Below, one piece after another: positions 34,761 to 43,900 of a stretch of DNA of 64,000 nt. The stretch lies in contig NZ_JALZWP010000003.1 in NCBI RefSeq assembly GCF_023336755.1, positions 1 to 64,000 on the forward strand, read 5' to 3'. The translations under genes and the position numbers were made by a program. The stretch comes from Roseinatronobacter domitianus (GTDB lineage: Bacteria; Pseudomonadota; Alphaproteobacteria; Rhodobacterales; Rhodobacteraceae). Numbering within the stretch: the first letter of the stretch is position 1; each line of letters starts with the position of its first letter. The notes beneath the pieces were generated by a model. It was not told where the DNA came from. It searched no databases and worked only from the letters and a program-made list of their open reading frames with translations.

Positions 34761-35013
34761 TTACTCATATCACTCTTTACATGAACTGGCACTCAGACAC
34801 CTGAATTACCCTGCGCAAAACAAACACAACCGATAGCGTAGCAGTCACCAACACTCTTGAACCACAAAGAAACGCCACGCTCTATGCGCAGAGAAGCGCC
34901 CGTGAACACCGTGAACAACGAGCGTCCGAAACAATCGAACACCTGCCGGAATATGCCGGGACGCCGCAGGGTTCTATCGGGCAGAGGTTTAAATTTCGGC
35001 CATAAACGAAAGT
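34761..35013 (-). other. Gene-free stretch between trpB and its terminator
   Basis: No convincing reading frame in either strand. A short inverted repeat (CATAAAC/GTTTATG, 35002-35019) overlaps the trpB stop without a T-run. The stretch is less GC-rich than its neighbours and ends in a strong terminator, so it could be a long 3' UTR or hold a small RNA on the minus strand. Confidence 0.4.
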
Positions 35014-36240
35014 TTATGCCCCCATTTCAAACCCAAGATGTTTGGCAACCGTAAAAATGTCCTTGTCGCCACGACCACACATGTTCATCACCAGAAGATG
35101 GTCACGTGGCAATTCCGGTGCAATCTTCAACACATGGGCCAACGCGTGGCTTGGCTCTAGCGCCGGGATGATCCCTTCCTGAGCGCAGCAAGTCTGGAAG
35201 GCCGAGAGCGCTTCCTTATCGGTAATGCTGACATATTGCGCACGACCAACGTCCTTCAGCCAGGCGTGTTCCGGGCCAATCCCCGGATAGTCCAACCCGG
35301 CACTGATCGAATGGCCCTCCAGGATCTGACCATCCTCGTCTTGCAGCAAATAGGTGCGATTGCCATGCAACACGCCGGGACGACCGCCGGTCAGCGACGC
35401 GCAATGCTCCATCTTGTCATCGACGCCGCGTCCACCGGCCTCAACCCCGATAATGTCCACTTCCTTGTCATCCAGGAACGGGTAGAACAGACCCATCGCA
35501 TTCGACCCGCCGCCGATCGCCGCAACCAGCGTATCGGGCAAGCGACCTTCGCGTTCCATCATCTGCTCGCGGGTTTCTTGGCCAATGATTGACTGGAAAT
35601 CGCGCACCATGGCCGGATAGGGGTGCGGTCCGGCCACCGTGCCGATGCAATAGAACGTGTCGCGCACATTCGTGACCCAATCGCGCAAAGCGTCGTTCAT
35701 CGCGTCTTTCAGCGTACCGCGACCCGAGCGCACCGGCACCACCTCTGCCCCCAGCAGGCGCATACGGAACACGTTGGGCGCTTGGCGTTCGACATCATGC
35801 GCGCCCATGTAGACGATACATTTCAGTCCAAAGCGGGCGCACACCGTGGCAGTTGCAACGCCATGCTGCCCTGCCCCGGTTTCCGCAATGATGCGGGTTT
35901 TGCCCATACGCCGCGCCAGCAAAATCTGGCCCAGCACATTGTTGATCTTATGCGCGCCGGTATGGTTCAACTCGTCGCGTTTCAGGTAAATCTTCGCGCC
36001 ACCGCAATAGTCTGTCAGCCGCTCTGCGAAATACAAAGGCGACGGGCGACCAACATAATGCTTCCACAGATCGTCCATCTCGGCCCAGAATGTCGGGTCG
36101 GTCTTGGCATGCTCATATTCTGCTTCCAGCGACAGGATCAGCGGCATCAGGGTTTCTGACACAAAACGCCCGCCATATATGCCGAAACGGCCCTGCTCGT
36201 CAGGTCCGGTCATGTAGGAATTCATCAGATCATCGGGCAT
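35014..36240 (-). CDS. trpB: Tryptophan synthase beta chain
   Basis: The protein has 408 residues from ATG 36240 (AGAGGA upstream). PLP lysine lies in [13 protein letters not shown], the phosphate-binding loop is GGGSNAMG, and the indole channel segment [13 protein letters not shown] follows. It converts indole and serine to tryptophan in complex with TrpA. Length is normal. trpA is not adjacent here, and usg, often near trp genes, lies 11 kb away. Upstream on the same strand are the protease and monooxygenase genes, 71 bases away. Confidence 0.97.
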   Translation of the reverse strand: MPDDLMNSYMTGPDEQGRFGIYGGRFVSETLMPLILSLEAEYEHAKTDPTFWAEMDDLWKHYVGRPSPLYFAERLTDYCGGAKIYLKRDELNHTGAHKINNVLGQILLARRMGKTRIIAETGAGQHGVATATVCARFGLKCIVYMGAHDVERQAPNVFRMRLLGAEVVPVRSGRGTLKDAMNDALRDWVTNVRDTFYCIGTVAGPHPYPAMVRDFQSIIGQETREQMMEREGRLPDTLVAAIGGGSNAMGLFYPFLDDKEVDIIGVEAGGRGVDDKMEHCASLTGGRPGVLHGNRTYLLQDEDGQILEGHSISAGLDYPGIGPEHAWLKDVGRAQYVSITDKEALSAFQTCCAQEGIIPALEPSHALAHVLKIAPELPRDHLLVMNMCGRGDKDIFTVAKHLGFEMGA

Positions 36241-36310
36241 GGCGCATATCCTCTGTGGGGTTATCAGAGTCCTAGCGCTGCAACCCCTTGCAGACAAGCC
36301 CGAAGACCGC

Positions 36311-36892
36311 TCAGCGTTGCAGGAACAGGCGGTCGCCTTCTATCGAAATGCGCGCGTAGCGCGACAAATATCCCATCCCCAGAAGCGAGACATCCAGCGC
36401 GCCCTCATTCACGAAGGCAGGAACATTGGTGTCCCGAAACTCCAGCCCACCTTCGGACAGAACCACCTCGTTCAATTCCACGCGGGCCAGCCCGACAATG
36501 CCATTCGCGGTGCGCGCCTGCCCCAGATAGGGCAAGCTGGCAGGGTCGAACCCGACACGCGCGGCATCTTCTTGCGACAACACAAGATCAGAAGCACCGG
36601 TGTCGAGAATGAACGTAACCGGGCTGCCATTGACCTGCAATTCCAGCCTGAAATGCCGGTCATTGCCTGCACGAAGCACAATTTCCCCGTCGCCGGTTAC
36701 GCTTGGGCGGCGATCATTCAAGTTCTCCCACAGCCCATAAGCAGCGGCGACCCCGACAAAGATCAGGCCCCACAAAACCGCATGGCGCAGGGTGGTGCCA
36801 AGATTCGTGGCACGCGCGACCAAAAGATAACCCACAAGCACCGCGCCCCAGATGCTTAGATAGACCAGTTGCATCATGTCATCTGTGGTCAT
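36311..36892 (-). CDS. Membrane-bound retropepsin-like aspartic protease (TIGR02281-type)
   Basis: The 193-residue protein has two N-terminal membrane helices (about 9-27 and 37-54) followed by a single retropepsin domain. The catalytic motif is [13 protein letters not shown] with Asp97, then [20 protein letters not shown] and the late [24 protein letters not shown]. As in clan AA proteases with one motif, activity needs a dimer. The protease domain should face the periplasm. Its ATG overlaps the end of the FAD monooxygenase by four bases. Confidence 0.9.
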   Translation of the reverse strand: MTTDDMMQLVYLSIWGAVLVGYLLVARATNLGTTLRHAVLWGLIFVGVAAAYGLWENLNDRRPSVTGDGEIVLRAGNDRHFRLELQVNGSPVTFILDTGASDLVLSQEDAARVGFDPASLPYLGQARTANGIVGLARVELNEVVLSEGGLEFRDTNVPAFVNEGALDVSLLGMGYLSRYARISIEGDRLFLQR

Positions 36893-38034
36893 GCGCCCCC
36901 CTTGGTCGCGTCATGATCGTAAATCCATCCGAATTGCCGCAATGGCGCATCGGGCACAAAGCGTTGCGACAGGCGCAGCGCAAGATGTGCCAATGGCGCA
37001 AGCGGCGCGCGCAGATGGTAATTCCGCGCATTACGATTCGCTGCCTCGACCACGCGCAGCACGCGGCCCCGACGCGCTGCCTGATAGGCGGCTAGGCCCG
37101 TCGGCACATCAGGCGCGCGGTCCAGTTCACGCGCCAAGGTGAAGGCATCTTCCAAAGCCATATTCGCGCCTTGTGCCATGAAAGGCAGCGTGGGATGCGC
37201 GGCATCACCCAAGAGCACAGCGCGCCCCGCATGCCACCGCGGTGCAACTTTGTGACGGAACAAACCCCATAGATAAACTTGGTCCACCTGTTCCAACCAG
37301 CCTGGCACCGGCCCGCCAAACCCCGCAAAAGCCCGCCGCAGATTGTCGGGGCTGTCGGGGTGGTTCCAGCCTTCATCGGCCCACGCCTTGCGCTCCTCGA
37401 CTGCGACAATATTGCGCAAAGTGCCACCCCGCAGCGGGTAGCTGACAAGATGCCGGCCCGGCCCCATGAAGACCTGCGTCTCTGCGCGGTCCTGTGGGGT
37501 GCCGGGAATCAGCGCGCGCCATGCCACCTGCCCGGTGAAAAAAGGCGGCTGGGCACCGTTCAACACCGGGCGCAGGACCGAATGCAAACCATCTGCGCCG
37601 ACCACCAGATCGGCGTCCAGTGTTTCGCCCCCCGACAGGGTGACACGGCCAGCCATTGCATCGACCGCAACGGCTTGCGCGTTGAAGCGGATCGCAACTC
37701 CTTGCGCCTGCGCTGCAAGAGCAGCTACGCAATCGGCGCGGTGCACAAGATGAAATCCCGGCCCGTTTTGGGGCAAGCCCATCTGCAAGACCTGCGCGCC
37801 CGAAGAGTTGCGTAATGTCACGGCTTGTGCTCGCAGACCAACCGGGGACAGACCCAAAGCCTGCCAGACGCGCGAACCGTTGGGGCTGATCTGGATGCCT
37901 GCGCCAACCTCGCGAAAAGCCCCGGCTTGTTCCAGCAACGTGACCATTGCGCCATGGTTTCGCAGCGCCACTGCCGCAGCCAGCCCGCCAATGCCGCCCC
38001 CAACAATCACAACAGATTTGCCCGCAAGCGTCAT
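36889..38034 (-). CDS. FAD-dependent aromatic monooxygenase (salicylate hydroxylase-like)
   Basis: The 381-residue protein has GxGxxG (VVIVGGGIGGLAAAVAL, residues 8-24), the DG motif LVVGADGLHSVLRP (about 145-158) and the GD motif AVLLGDAAHPTLPFMAQGANMALEDA (about 270-295), the three fingerprints of class A flavoprotein hydroxylases. It resembles 3-hydroxybenzoate 6-hydroxylase/salicylate hydroxylase. No other aromatic pathway genes adjoin it; its only partner is the overlapping protease gene, so the substrate is open. It lies 17 kb from the catabolic island. Confidence 0.9.
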   Translation of the reverse strand: MTLAGKSVVIVGGGIGGLAAAVALRNHGAMVTLLEQAGAFREVGAGIQISPNGSRVWQALGLSPVGLRAQAVTLRNSSGAQVLQMGLPQNGPGFHLVHRADCVAALAAQAQGVAIRFNAQAVAVDAMAGRVTLSGGETLDADLVVGADGLHSVLRPVLNGAQPPFFTGQVAWRALIPGTPQDRAETQVFMGPGRHLVSYPLRGGTLRNIVAVEERKAWADEGWNHPDSPDNLRRAFAGFGGPVPGWLEQVDQVYLWGLFRHKVAPRWHAGRAVLLGDAAHPTLPFMAQGANMALEDAFTLARELDRAPDVPTGLAAYQAARRGRVLRVVEAANRNARNYHLRAPLAPLAHLALRLSQRFVPDAPLRQFGWIYDHDATKGGA

Positions 38035-38130
38035 GCAACCCCTCTCAACGACAAAGGCACCGGCTGCGCTTTCGCGCCCCGATGCCTTTAAATGCGCATA
38101 GCGCTGCGGCTATGCAACGTGGCAAATTGC

Positions 38131-38553
38131 TCAATCGTCGCGATGCACGCGTTCTTTACGCTCATGCGCTTCCTGCGCCTGCAAGGTCATGGTCGCAATC
38201 GGGCGCGCATCCAAGCGTTTCAGCGAAATCCGCTCCCCTGTCATCTCGCAATAGCCAAAGTCGCCAGAATCGATCCGGCGCAATGCCGCATCAATTTTAG
38301 AGACCAGCTTGCGCTGGCGGTCACGCGTGCGCAATTCCAGCGCGCGGTCGGTTTCTTCGGATGCGCGGTCGGCAATGTCGGGAATCGCTCGGCTACTTTG
38401 GGCCAGTTCCGCCAACGTTTCGGCGCTACCCTTCATGATGTCGTCTTTCCAAGCCAGAAGTTTGCGGCGGAAATACTCAACTTGGCGTTCGTTCATGAAC
38501 GGTTCGTCTTCGGCAGGACGATAGTCTTCTGGCAAAAATACTTCAGTTTTCAT
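38131..38553 (-). CDS. dksA: RNA polymerase-binding transcription factor DksA (zinc-less form)
   Basis: The protein has 140 residues from ATG 38553 (MKTEVFLPEDYRPAEDEPFMNERQ). It has a long coiled-coil with conserved tip, then the C-terminal globular motif GYCEMTGERISLKRLDARPIATMTLQAQEAHE. Classical DksA has four zinc cysteines; here only the first remains (C-x2-T ... T-x2-A), the same replacement known from the Rhodobacter sphaeroides DksA, which stays active. It binds the secondary channel of RNA polymerase with ppGpp. A longer upstream reading is rejected as non-conserved. Confidence 0.95.
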   Translation of the reverse strand: MKTEVFLPEDYRPAEDEPFMNERQVEYFRRKLLAWKDDIMKGSAETLAELAQSSRAIPDIADRASEETDRALELRTRDRQRKLVSKIDAALRRIDSGDFGYCEMTGERISLKRLDARPIATMTLQAQEAHERKERVHRDD

Positions 38554-38753
38554 CACCTGTTCCCCGTGCTCTGCGGAACCATAGGTATTGAGGTCTTCGT
38601 GCATGACATCACCCATATTCCGTGCCCTCGCGGGCCGGATACCCCAAGCGGCAGGTATTGTCACGCGCTTTCCTGCCTTGCCCATCTTGCGACCTTGCCG
38701 CTGAAATGACCGCGGGCTAGGTTGCGCTCATGAAACAGGCAGGCGGGCAACGA

Positions 38754-39596
38754 ATGCGATTTTCCTCTACAAATGATTACATAGCGGGCAATGATCTGAC
38801 CATGGCCGTCAATGCCGCGATCACCTTGCAACGCCCGCTTTTGGTTAAAGGGGAGCCGGGGACCGGCAAAACCGAACTGGCCCGCCAAATAGCCGGCAGC
38901 CTTGAAGTGCCGATTATCGAATGGGGCATCAAATCCACCACCCGCGCGCAGCAGGGCCTTTATGAATACGACGCTGTGTCGCGGCTACGGGACAGCCAGT
39001 TGGGCGATGCGCGGGTCGAGGATGTGTCGAACTACATTCGCAAAGGCAAGCTGTGGCAAGCGTTCGAGGCCGACCAACGCGTCGTCCTGTTGATTGACGA
39101 GATCGACAAAGCCGATATCGAGTTTCCGAACGATCTGCTTCAGGAATTGGACCAGATGCAGTTCTTTGTCTACGAAACGGGCGAGACCATCCGCGCCCGG
39201 CACCGGCCCATCGTCATCATCACCTCGAACAATGAAAAAGACCTGCCCGATGCGTTTCTGCGCCGCTGCTTTTTCCATTACATTCAATTTCCCGACATGG
39301 AGACACTGAAATCCATCATCGCCGTGCATTTTCCTGACATAAAACCGCGATTGCTGGAAACCGCGCTGACACAATTCTTCGAGGTCCGCGATACGCCGGG
39401 GCTGAAGAAGAAACCCTCGACCTCGGAAGTGCTGGACTGGCTGAAACTACTTCTGGCAGAGGATTTGTCGCCGGAAGATTTGCGCCGCGATGGTGCCAGC
39501 GCCTTGCCCAAGCTGCATGGTGCCTTGTTGAAAAATGAACAGGATGTGCATCTCTTCGAACGGCTGGCCTTCATGGCACGTCGGCAAGGACGCTAA
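38754..39596 (+). CDS. MoxR-family AAA ATPase (CoxD-like)
   Basis: The protein has about 280 residues from ATG 38754 (ATG 38730 would add eight). Walker A is GEPGTGKTEL, Walker B VVLLIDEIDKAD, sensor 1 IITSNNEKDLPDAFLRRC. MoxR ATPases work as chaperones with a VWA partner, and such a partner lies 2 kb downstream (41559-42740). In molybdenum hydroxylase systems the CoxD/CoxE pair matures the active site, but this pair also occurs widely without such enzymes. Confidence 0.92.
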   Translation: MRFSSTNDYIAGNDLTMAVNAAITLQRPLLVKGEPGTGKTELARQIAGSLEVPIIEWGIKSTTRAQQGLYEYDAVSRLRDSQLGDARVEDVSNYIRKGKLWQAFEADQRVVLLIDEIDKADIEFPNDLLQELDQMQFFVYETGETIRARHRPIVIITSNNEKDLPDAFLRRCFFHYIQFPDMETLKSIIAVHFPDIKPRLLETALTQFFEVRDTPGLKKKPSTSEVLDWLKLLLAEDLSPEDLRRDGASALPKLHGALLKNEQDVHLFERLAFMARRQGR

Positions 39597-39598
39597 GG

Positions 39599-40033
39599 AT
39601 GGATATTCGCCCGCTGGCACAAGCTGATCGTTCTCAATGGGATGCGCTCTGGCGCGGTTATCTGGAGTTTTACGAAACCACCCTGCCGCCAGAAACCTAT
39701 GATGCAACCTTTGCTGCGCTGCTGTTGGAAAAGGACATGTGCGGGCTGGTGGCCGATGACGGGGGCCGCTTGCTCGGCCTTGCGCATATAGTGTTCCACG
39801 CGCATTGTTGGCGGCCCGAAGGGGTAACTTATCTGCAAGACCTTTTCACCATGCCAGATGCGCGCGGCAGGGGTGTCGGTCGCGCGTTGATAGAAGCGGT
39901 CTACGCGCTGGCGGATGCGCGCGGGCGGCCTTCTGTCTACTGGACGACGCAACACTTCAATACAGACGCGCGCCAGCTTTATGACCGCGTCGGGCAGTGG
40001 ACACCCTTTATCAAATATGTCCGCCCGACATGA
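39599..40033 (+). CDS. GNAT-family N-acetyltransferase
   Basis: The 144-residue protein has the acetyl-CoA-binding motif LFTMPDARGRGVGRALIEAVY (about residues 81-101, R/Q-x-x-G-x-G/A form) preceded by the VTYLQDLFT beta strand. It acetylates an unknown amine or protein. It lies two bases after the MoxR gene and overlaps the next gene by four bases (ATGA), so the cluster is an operon. Confidence 0.88.
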   Translation: MDIRPLAQADRSQWDALWRGYLEFYETTLPPETYDATFAALLLEKDMCGLVADDGGRLLGLAHIVFHAHCWRPEGVTYLQDLFTMPDARGRGVGRALIEAVYALADARGRPSVYWTTQHFNTDARQLYDRVGQWTPFIKYVRPT

Positions 40034-41370
40034 GGCATGCGCTGGCCTTTGCACTGCTGCTTGCAGGCTGCGCGCCACTTTCCGTGGACGGCCCTGTGCC
40101 CGACATGGCGCTTCAAACCCGCGCGCTTAGCTCGCAAACCCTGTTCGGGGCACCCCAGCCACAACCGACGCAGGTGGCCAATGGCCAGATGGTGCAAGAC
40201 ATCCTTGAACTTGGCTTTCAACTGGAATCGGGGCGCGAGATCCCGCGCCTGTCCCGCTTCGAAGGCCCAATTACGCTGCGCTTGACGGGCCGCCTGCCGC
40301 CATTGGCCGCTGCTGAAACCGACCGCCTGTTGACGCGGCTGCGCACCGAAGCCGGGCTGGACATTCAACGGCAAGCCGAGCCGGCCAACATTACCGTCGA
40401 ATTCGTGCCGCGTGCCACAATGCGCCGCACTGTGCCCGAGGCCAGTTGCTTCGTGGTGCCGAATATTACCTCTTGGGCCGAGTTTCGCGCGGCGCTGCGC
40501 GGACCGGGTCTGAACTGGGCCGAGATCATAGAGCGCGACCGCGCTCTGGTCGTCGCGCCCTCCGATGCCACCGTGCAGGAAATGCGCGATTGCCTGCATG
40601 AAGAAATAGGCCAGGCGCTTGGCCCGCTGAACGACCTGTATCGCATTGCCGGAACCGTCTGGAATGATGACAATTTCCAGACCGTGCTGACCGGCTATGA
40701 CATGTTGGTGCTGCGGGTCTGGAATGATCCTGCCTTGCGGTCGGGGATGACCAAGGCAGAGGTCGCGCGCCGCCTGCCCGCCATTCTGGCCCGCTTGAAC
40801 CCGCGCGGGCAAGGCGGGGCGGCCAGCGCCCCTGCCGCGAACGCGCGCGACTGGGTGCAAGCCATCGAAGACGCGCTGTCCTCGCCACGCCCCTCGCGCA
40901 GCTACCAGCAAGCGGCCCGCGCACTGGGCCTTGCCGTAGAGGCAGGCTGGCAGGATGCGCGACTGGCCTTCAGCCTGTTTCTTGTGGCCCGTTTTGCCCC
41001 GCCAGCACGCGGCGCAGACGCATTGGAAGCGTTAATCCAAGCCTCGAATTTATATGGCGCACTTCCCGACGGGGCCAAAGCACAAGCCTATGTCGACCTG
41101 CACCTTGCGGCACAAGCGCTGGGGGTCAAGCAATATTCGGATGTGCTAGGCCTGACTGCGCGCGCCATGCGCGCGGCCCGTCAAGCAGAGAACGGGGCGC
41201 TTTTGTCCTCACTCATGTTACTGCGCGCGCAGGCACTTGCTGCGCAGGGAAATACCACCGAGGCCGCGCGATTGCGCCGTGACGCGACCCCGTTCGCGCT
41301 GTATGGCTTCGGCTCTGACAAGGCCGCGACCGCGCGGCGCGACGAAATCGCGCTGCTGGGCGCGCCATGA
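40030..41370 (+). CDS. DUF2927-domain lipoprotein
   Basis: The protein has 446 residues from ATG 40030. Its lipoprotein signal ends in the lipobox LLLAGC (Cys15), so it is anchored to a membrane. The central region has CLHEEIGQALGPLNDLYRI and DDNFQTVLTGYDMLVLRVW, the core of DUF2927, with HEE reminiscent of a metalloprotease-like site. A helical repeat-like C-terminal half (about 285-440) follows. Function is unknown. It is encoded between GNAT and a small membrane protein in the MoxR/VWA operon. Confidence 0.85.
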   Translation: MRHALAFALLLAGCAPLSVDGPVPDMALQTRALSSQTLFGAPQPQPTQVANGQMVQDILELGFQLESGREIPRLSRFEGPITLRLTGRLPPLAAAETDRLLTRLRTEAGLDIQRQAEPANITVEFVPRATMRRTVPEASCFVVPNITSWAEFRAALRGPGLNWAEIIERDRALVVAPSDATVQEMRDCLHEEIGQALGPLNDLYRIAGTVWNDDNFQTVLTGYDMLVLRVWNDPALRSGMTKAEVARRLPAILARLNPRGQGGAASAPAANARDWVQAIEDALSSPRPSRSYQQAARALGLAVEAGWQDARLAFSLFLVARFAPPARGADALEALIQASNLYGALPDGAKAQAYVDLHLAAQALGVKQYSDVLGLTARAMRAARQAENGALLSSLMLLRAQALAAQGNTTEAARLRRDATPFALYGFGSDKAATARRDEIALLGAP

Positions 41371-41389
41371 ACCTGAAAGGCACAAAGGC

Positions 41390-41554
41390 ATGATCGTGAT
41401 CGCTGGAATGATTCTTGGGGCGATTTTGGGGTGGCGCAAGGCCCGCAAACTGGGCGGCAACCGGATGGATATCGCACAATACGCAGGTGTCGGAGCAATC
41501 GCCGGGGCGCTTTTGGGGCTGTTCATTACGATTGGGCTTGAAAAGGTGCTTTAA
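41390..41554 (+). CDS. Small conserved membrane protein
   Basis: A 54-residue protein with AAAGGC before the ATG. Two hydrophobic helices (MIVIAGMILGAILG and YAGVGAIAGALLGLFITIGL) flank a basic loop RKARKLGGNRMD. The GGNR-x-D-x-x-Q-Y-A pattern recurs in short Rhodobacterales membrane proteins. It is encoded between the DUF2927 and VWA genes with short gaps. No function is known. Confidence 0.7.
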   Translation: MIVIAGMILGAILGWRKARKLGGNRMDIAQYAGVGAIAGALLGLFITIGLEKVL

Positions 41555-41558
41555 CCCC

Positions 41559-42740
41559 ATGTTCCTGCCCTTCTTTCAGTCACTGCGCGCCCATCAGGTG
41601 CCGGTCAGCCCGCGCGAATATCTGGGCTTTCTGGAAGCGGTTCTGGCAGGGCTGGCAACCTATGACATTGACGGATTCTACTATCTGGCCCGCGCCGCCA
41701 TGGTGAAGGACGAACGCCATCTGGACCGGTTCGACCGCGCCTTTGCCGCAAGCTTCAAAGGGCTGGAGGCGATCAGCTTCGACGACATGGTGCAGGCGAT
41801 GGACCTGCCCCGCGACTGGCTGGAAAAGCTGGCAGAAAAGACGCTCTCGCCCGAGGAAATGGCCGAGATCCAGTCGCTTGGCGACTTCGACAGGTTGATG
41901 GAGACGTTGAAACAACGTCTGGAAGAACAGAAAGAGCGCCATCAGGGCGGCAACAAATGGGTGGGCACGGCGGGCACATCGCCCTTTGGGGCCTACGGCT
42001 ACAACCCCGAAGGCGTCCGCATCGGGCAGGACCGCTCGCGCCACAGACGGGCGGTCAAGGTCTGGGACAAGCGCGAGTTCCGCGACCTGGATGGTGACCG
42101 CGAGCTTGGGACACGTAATATCAAGGTGGCGCTGAAAGGGTTGCGCAAATGGGCGCGCGATGGTGCGGCGCAAGAGCTGGATCTTGACGGCACGATCCGC
42201 GCGACCGCCGAACAAGGCTGGCTGGATGTGAAAACCCGGCCAGAGCGGCGCAACGCGGTCAAGGTATTGCTATTATTGGATATCGGCGGGTCCATGGACG
42301 ACCATGTGCAGGCTGTTGAAGATCTGTTCAGCGCCGCGCGGGCCGAATTCAAGCATATGGAGCATTTCTATTTCCACAACTGCCTGTACGAATTCGTCTG
42401 GCGCGACAATGCCCGGCGCTGGACCGAACGCCTGCCCACATGGGATTTGCTGCGCAGCTATGGCAGCGACTGGAAGTGCATTTTCGTGGGCGATGCGGCC
42501 ATGTCGCCCTATGAAATTGCCCTGCCCGGTGGCGCGAATGAGCATTGGAACGAAGACGCGGGCCAAGTCTGGCTGGAGCGGGCGCGGCTGCAATGGCCCG
42601 ACACCCTGTGGATCAACCCGGCGCCGGAAGCGCATTGGCGCTATACGCAATCGACCCAGATGATCGGCCAGATTTTCGAGGGGCGCATGGTGCCCATGAC
42701 GCTTGATGGCCTTAGCCGCGGCGTAAAGCTGTTGGGCTAG
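41559..42740 (+). CDS. VWA-domain protein (CoxE-like)
   Basis: The protein has 393 residues from ATG 41559. The helical N-terminal part is typical of CoxE-like proteins (SLRAHQVPVSPREYLGFLEAV), and the C-terminal VWA domain has MIDAS sequence LLLDIGGSMDDHV; the usual DxSxS reads DIGGS. The central segment GTSPFGAYGYNPEGVRIGQ is conserved in this subgroup. It is the expected partner of the MoxR ATPase upstream. It ends the operon. Confidence 0.9.
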   Translation: MFLPFFQSLRAHQVPVSPREYLGFLEAVLAGLATYDIDGFYYLARAAMVKDERHLDRFDRAFAASFKGLEAISFDDMVQAMDLPRDWLEKLAEKTLSPEEMAEIQSLGDFDRLMETLKQRLEEQKERHQGGNKWVGTAGTSPFGAYGYNPEGVRIGQDRSRHRRAVKVWDKREFRDLDGDRELGTRNIKVALKGLRKWARDGAAQELDLDGTIRATAEQGWLDVKTRPERRNAVKVLLLLDIGGSMDDHVQAVEDLFSAARAEFKHMEHFYFHNCLYEFVWRDNARRWTERLPTWDLLRSYGSDWKCIFVGDAAMSPYEIALPGGANEHWNEDAGQVWLERARLQWPDTLWINPAPEAHWRYTQSTQMIGQIFEGRMVPMTLDGLSRGVKLLG

Positions 42741-42835
42741 ATCGGCATTTTTCTGCCGCCCGTATTTGCATGCCTCTCTCGTGTCCCCTACCTCCTTCGC
42801 AGTCGCGGACTGACCCGCGCAGGACAGGAGACTAA

Positions 42836-43216
42836 ATGACCTTCAAAACGACTCTTACAGCCGCAGTGCTGGCCTCTGGACTTGCCCTTGGGACAGCACC
42901 CGCAGTGCTGGCTCAAACGCCGCCAGACGGAGCCGTACTTGTGCAAGAAGAGGGGAAGCTGGACTCTTTCGTCATGGCCGCTTTGGCCGTCGACGAGGTG
43001 CGCAATACCTATGTTGCACAGCTTCAGACGATTGAAGATGAAACAGCTCAACAAGCCCTTATCGAAGAGGCAAATGCTGCGATTGTGCAAGCCATCGAGA
43101 ATGCCGAAGGGATTGGCCTTGAGGAATATGTCGCCATCGGCGAAGCCGCCAGCACTGACCCGGAAATTGCTGCGCAACTGGAATCGATGATGCGTGAACG
43201 CGCGCCCGCTCAGTGA
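42836..43216 (+). CDS. DUF4168-type periplasmic protein
   Basis: A 126-residue protein with signal peptide MTFKTTLTAAVLASGLALGTAPAVLAQ and a mature acidic helical domain (KLDSFVMAALAVDEVRNTYVAQL, then NAEGIGLEEYVAIGEAASTDPEIAAQL) matching DUF4168. AGGAGA precedes the ATG. The function of this family is unknown. It is monocistronic and ends at a bidirectional terminator. Confidence 0.8.
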   Translation: MTFKTTLTAAVLASGLALGTAPAVLAQTPPDGAVLVQEEGKLDSFVMAALAVDEVRNTYVAQLQTIEDETAQQALIEEANAAIVQAIENAEGIGLEEYVAIGEAASTDPEIAAQLESMMRERAPAQ

Positions 43217-43235
43217 TCTTACGCCCATGAAACGG

Positions 43236-43265
43236 AAAAGGCCGGGCAAAACGCCCGGCCTTTTT
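43236..43265. terminator. Bidirectional terminator
   Basis: GGCCGGGC and GCCCGGCC form an eight-base-pair stem with A-run on the left and T-run on the right. It serves the DUF4168 gene (plus) and the cyclophilin gene (minus). Confidence 0.9.
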
Positions 43266-43282
43266 AATTCAATCGCAGTATC

Positions 43283-43900
43283 TTAGCGTTCGATCGTGAC
43301 GCGTTCCATACGGTCGGGTTCACCCACAATCGCGCCGTTTCCACCGGTGCCAAGCTTGATGGCATCCAGAACATCATACCCATCGATTAACTGGCCAACC
43401 ACGGTATATTGCCCGTTCAAATGCGGCGCTGGCGTAAACATGATGAAGAACTGGCTATTTGCAGAATCTGGGTTTTGTGAACGTGCCATGCCGACCACAC
43501 CGCGTGCGAAATTCTGGTCCGAGAACTCGGCTTGCAGGTTGGGCAGGTCCGACCCGCCCATCCCCCAAAACCGGGGATTCCCGTCAGCGCGACCATTTTC
43601 CACGTCGCCCGTTTGCGCCATGAACCCCTCAATCACACGGTGGAACACCACGCCGTCATAATCGCCGCGCTCTGCCAGCGTCACGATGCGTTCCACATGC
43701 GCAGGTGCCAGATCGTCGCGCAAGGCAATGCGCATGGTGCCACTGGCTTCACCCGCCACCTCTATCACCATGACCGGACCGTCATGGTCGGCAGGCACTT
43801 CGGCGGTCTGGGCGCTGACAGCGTTCAGGTTCCACCACGACGCGCCCAAAATCGCCAGACCCGCCGCGAAAAGCCCCGCGAAGATCAGCTTGTCACGCAT
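43283..43900 (-). CDS. Peptidyl-prolyl cis-trans isomerase, membrane-anchored/exported cyclophilin
   Basis: The protein has 205 residues from ATG 43900. An N-terminal hydrophobic segment (MRDKLIFAGLFAAGLAILGASWW) precedes a cyclophilin domain with VVFHRVIEGFMAQTGD, FARGVVGMARSQNPDSANSQFFIMF and HLNGQYTVVGQL. It should act in the periplasm. It overlaps the upstream cytoplasmic cyclophilin by eight bases, so the two are coupled. The pair looks like a tandem duplication with split location. Confidence 0.93.
   Translation of the reverse strand: MRDKLIFAGLFAAGLAILGASWWNLNAVSAQTAEVPADHDGPVMVIEVAGEASGTMRIALRDDLAPAHVERIVTLAERGDYDGVVFHRVIEGFMAQTGDVENGRADGNPRFWGMGGSDLPNLQAEFSDQNFARGVVGMARSQNPDSANSQFFIMFTPAPHLNGQYTVVGQLIDGYDVLDAIKLGTGGNGAIVGEPDRMERVTIER

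Noticed and set aside
35014-36240. trpB as part of a broken trp operon
   Set aside because: trpB is complete and ends in its own transcript. Separation from trpA at a distance is common, and nothing suggests decay.
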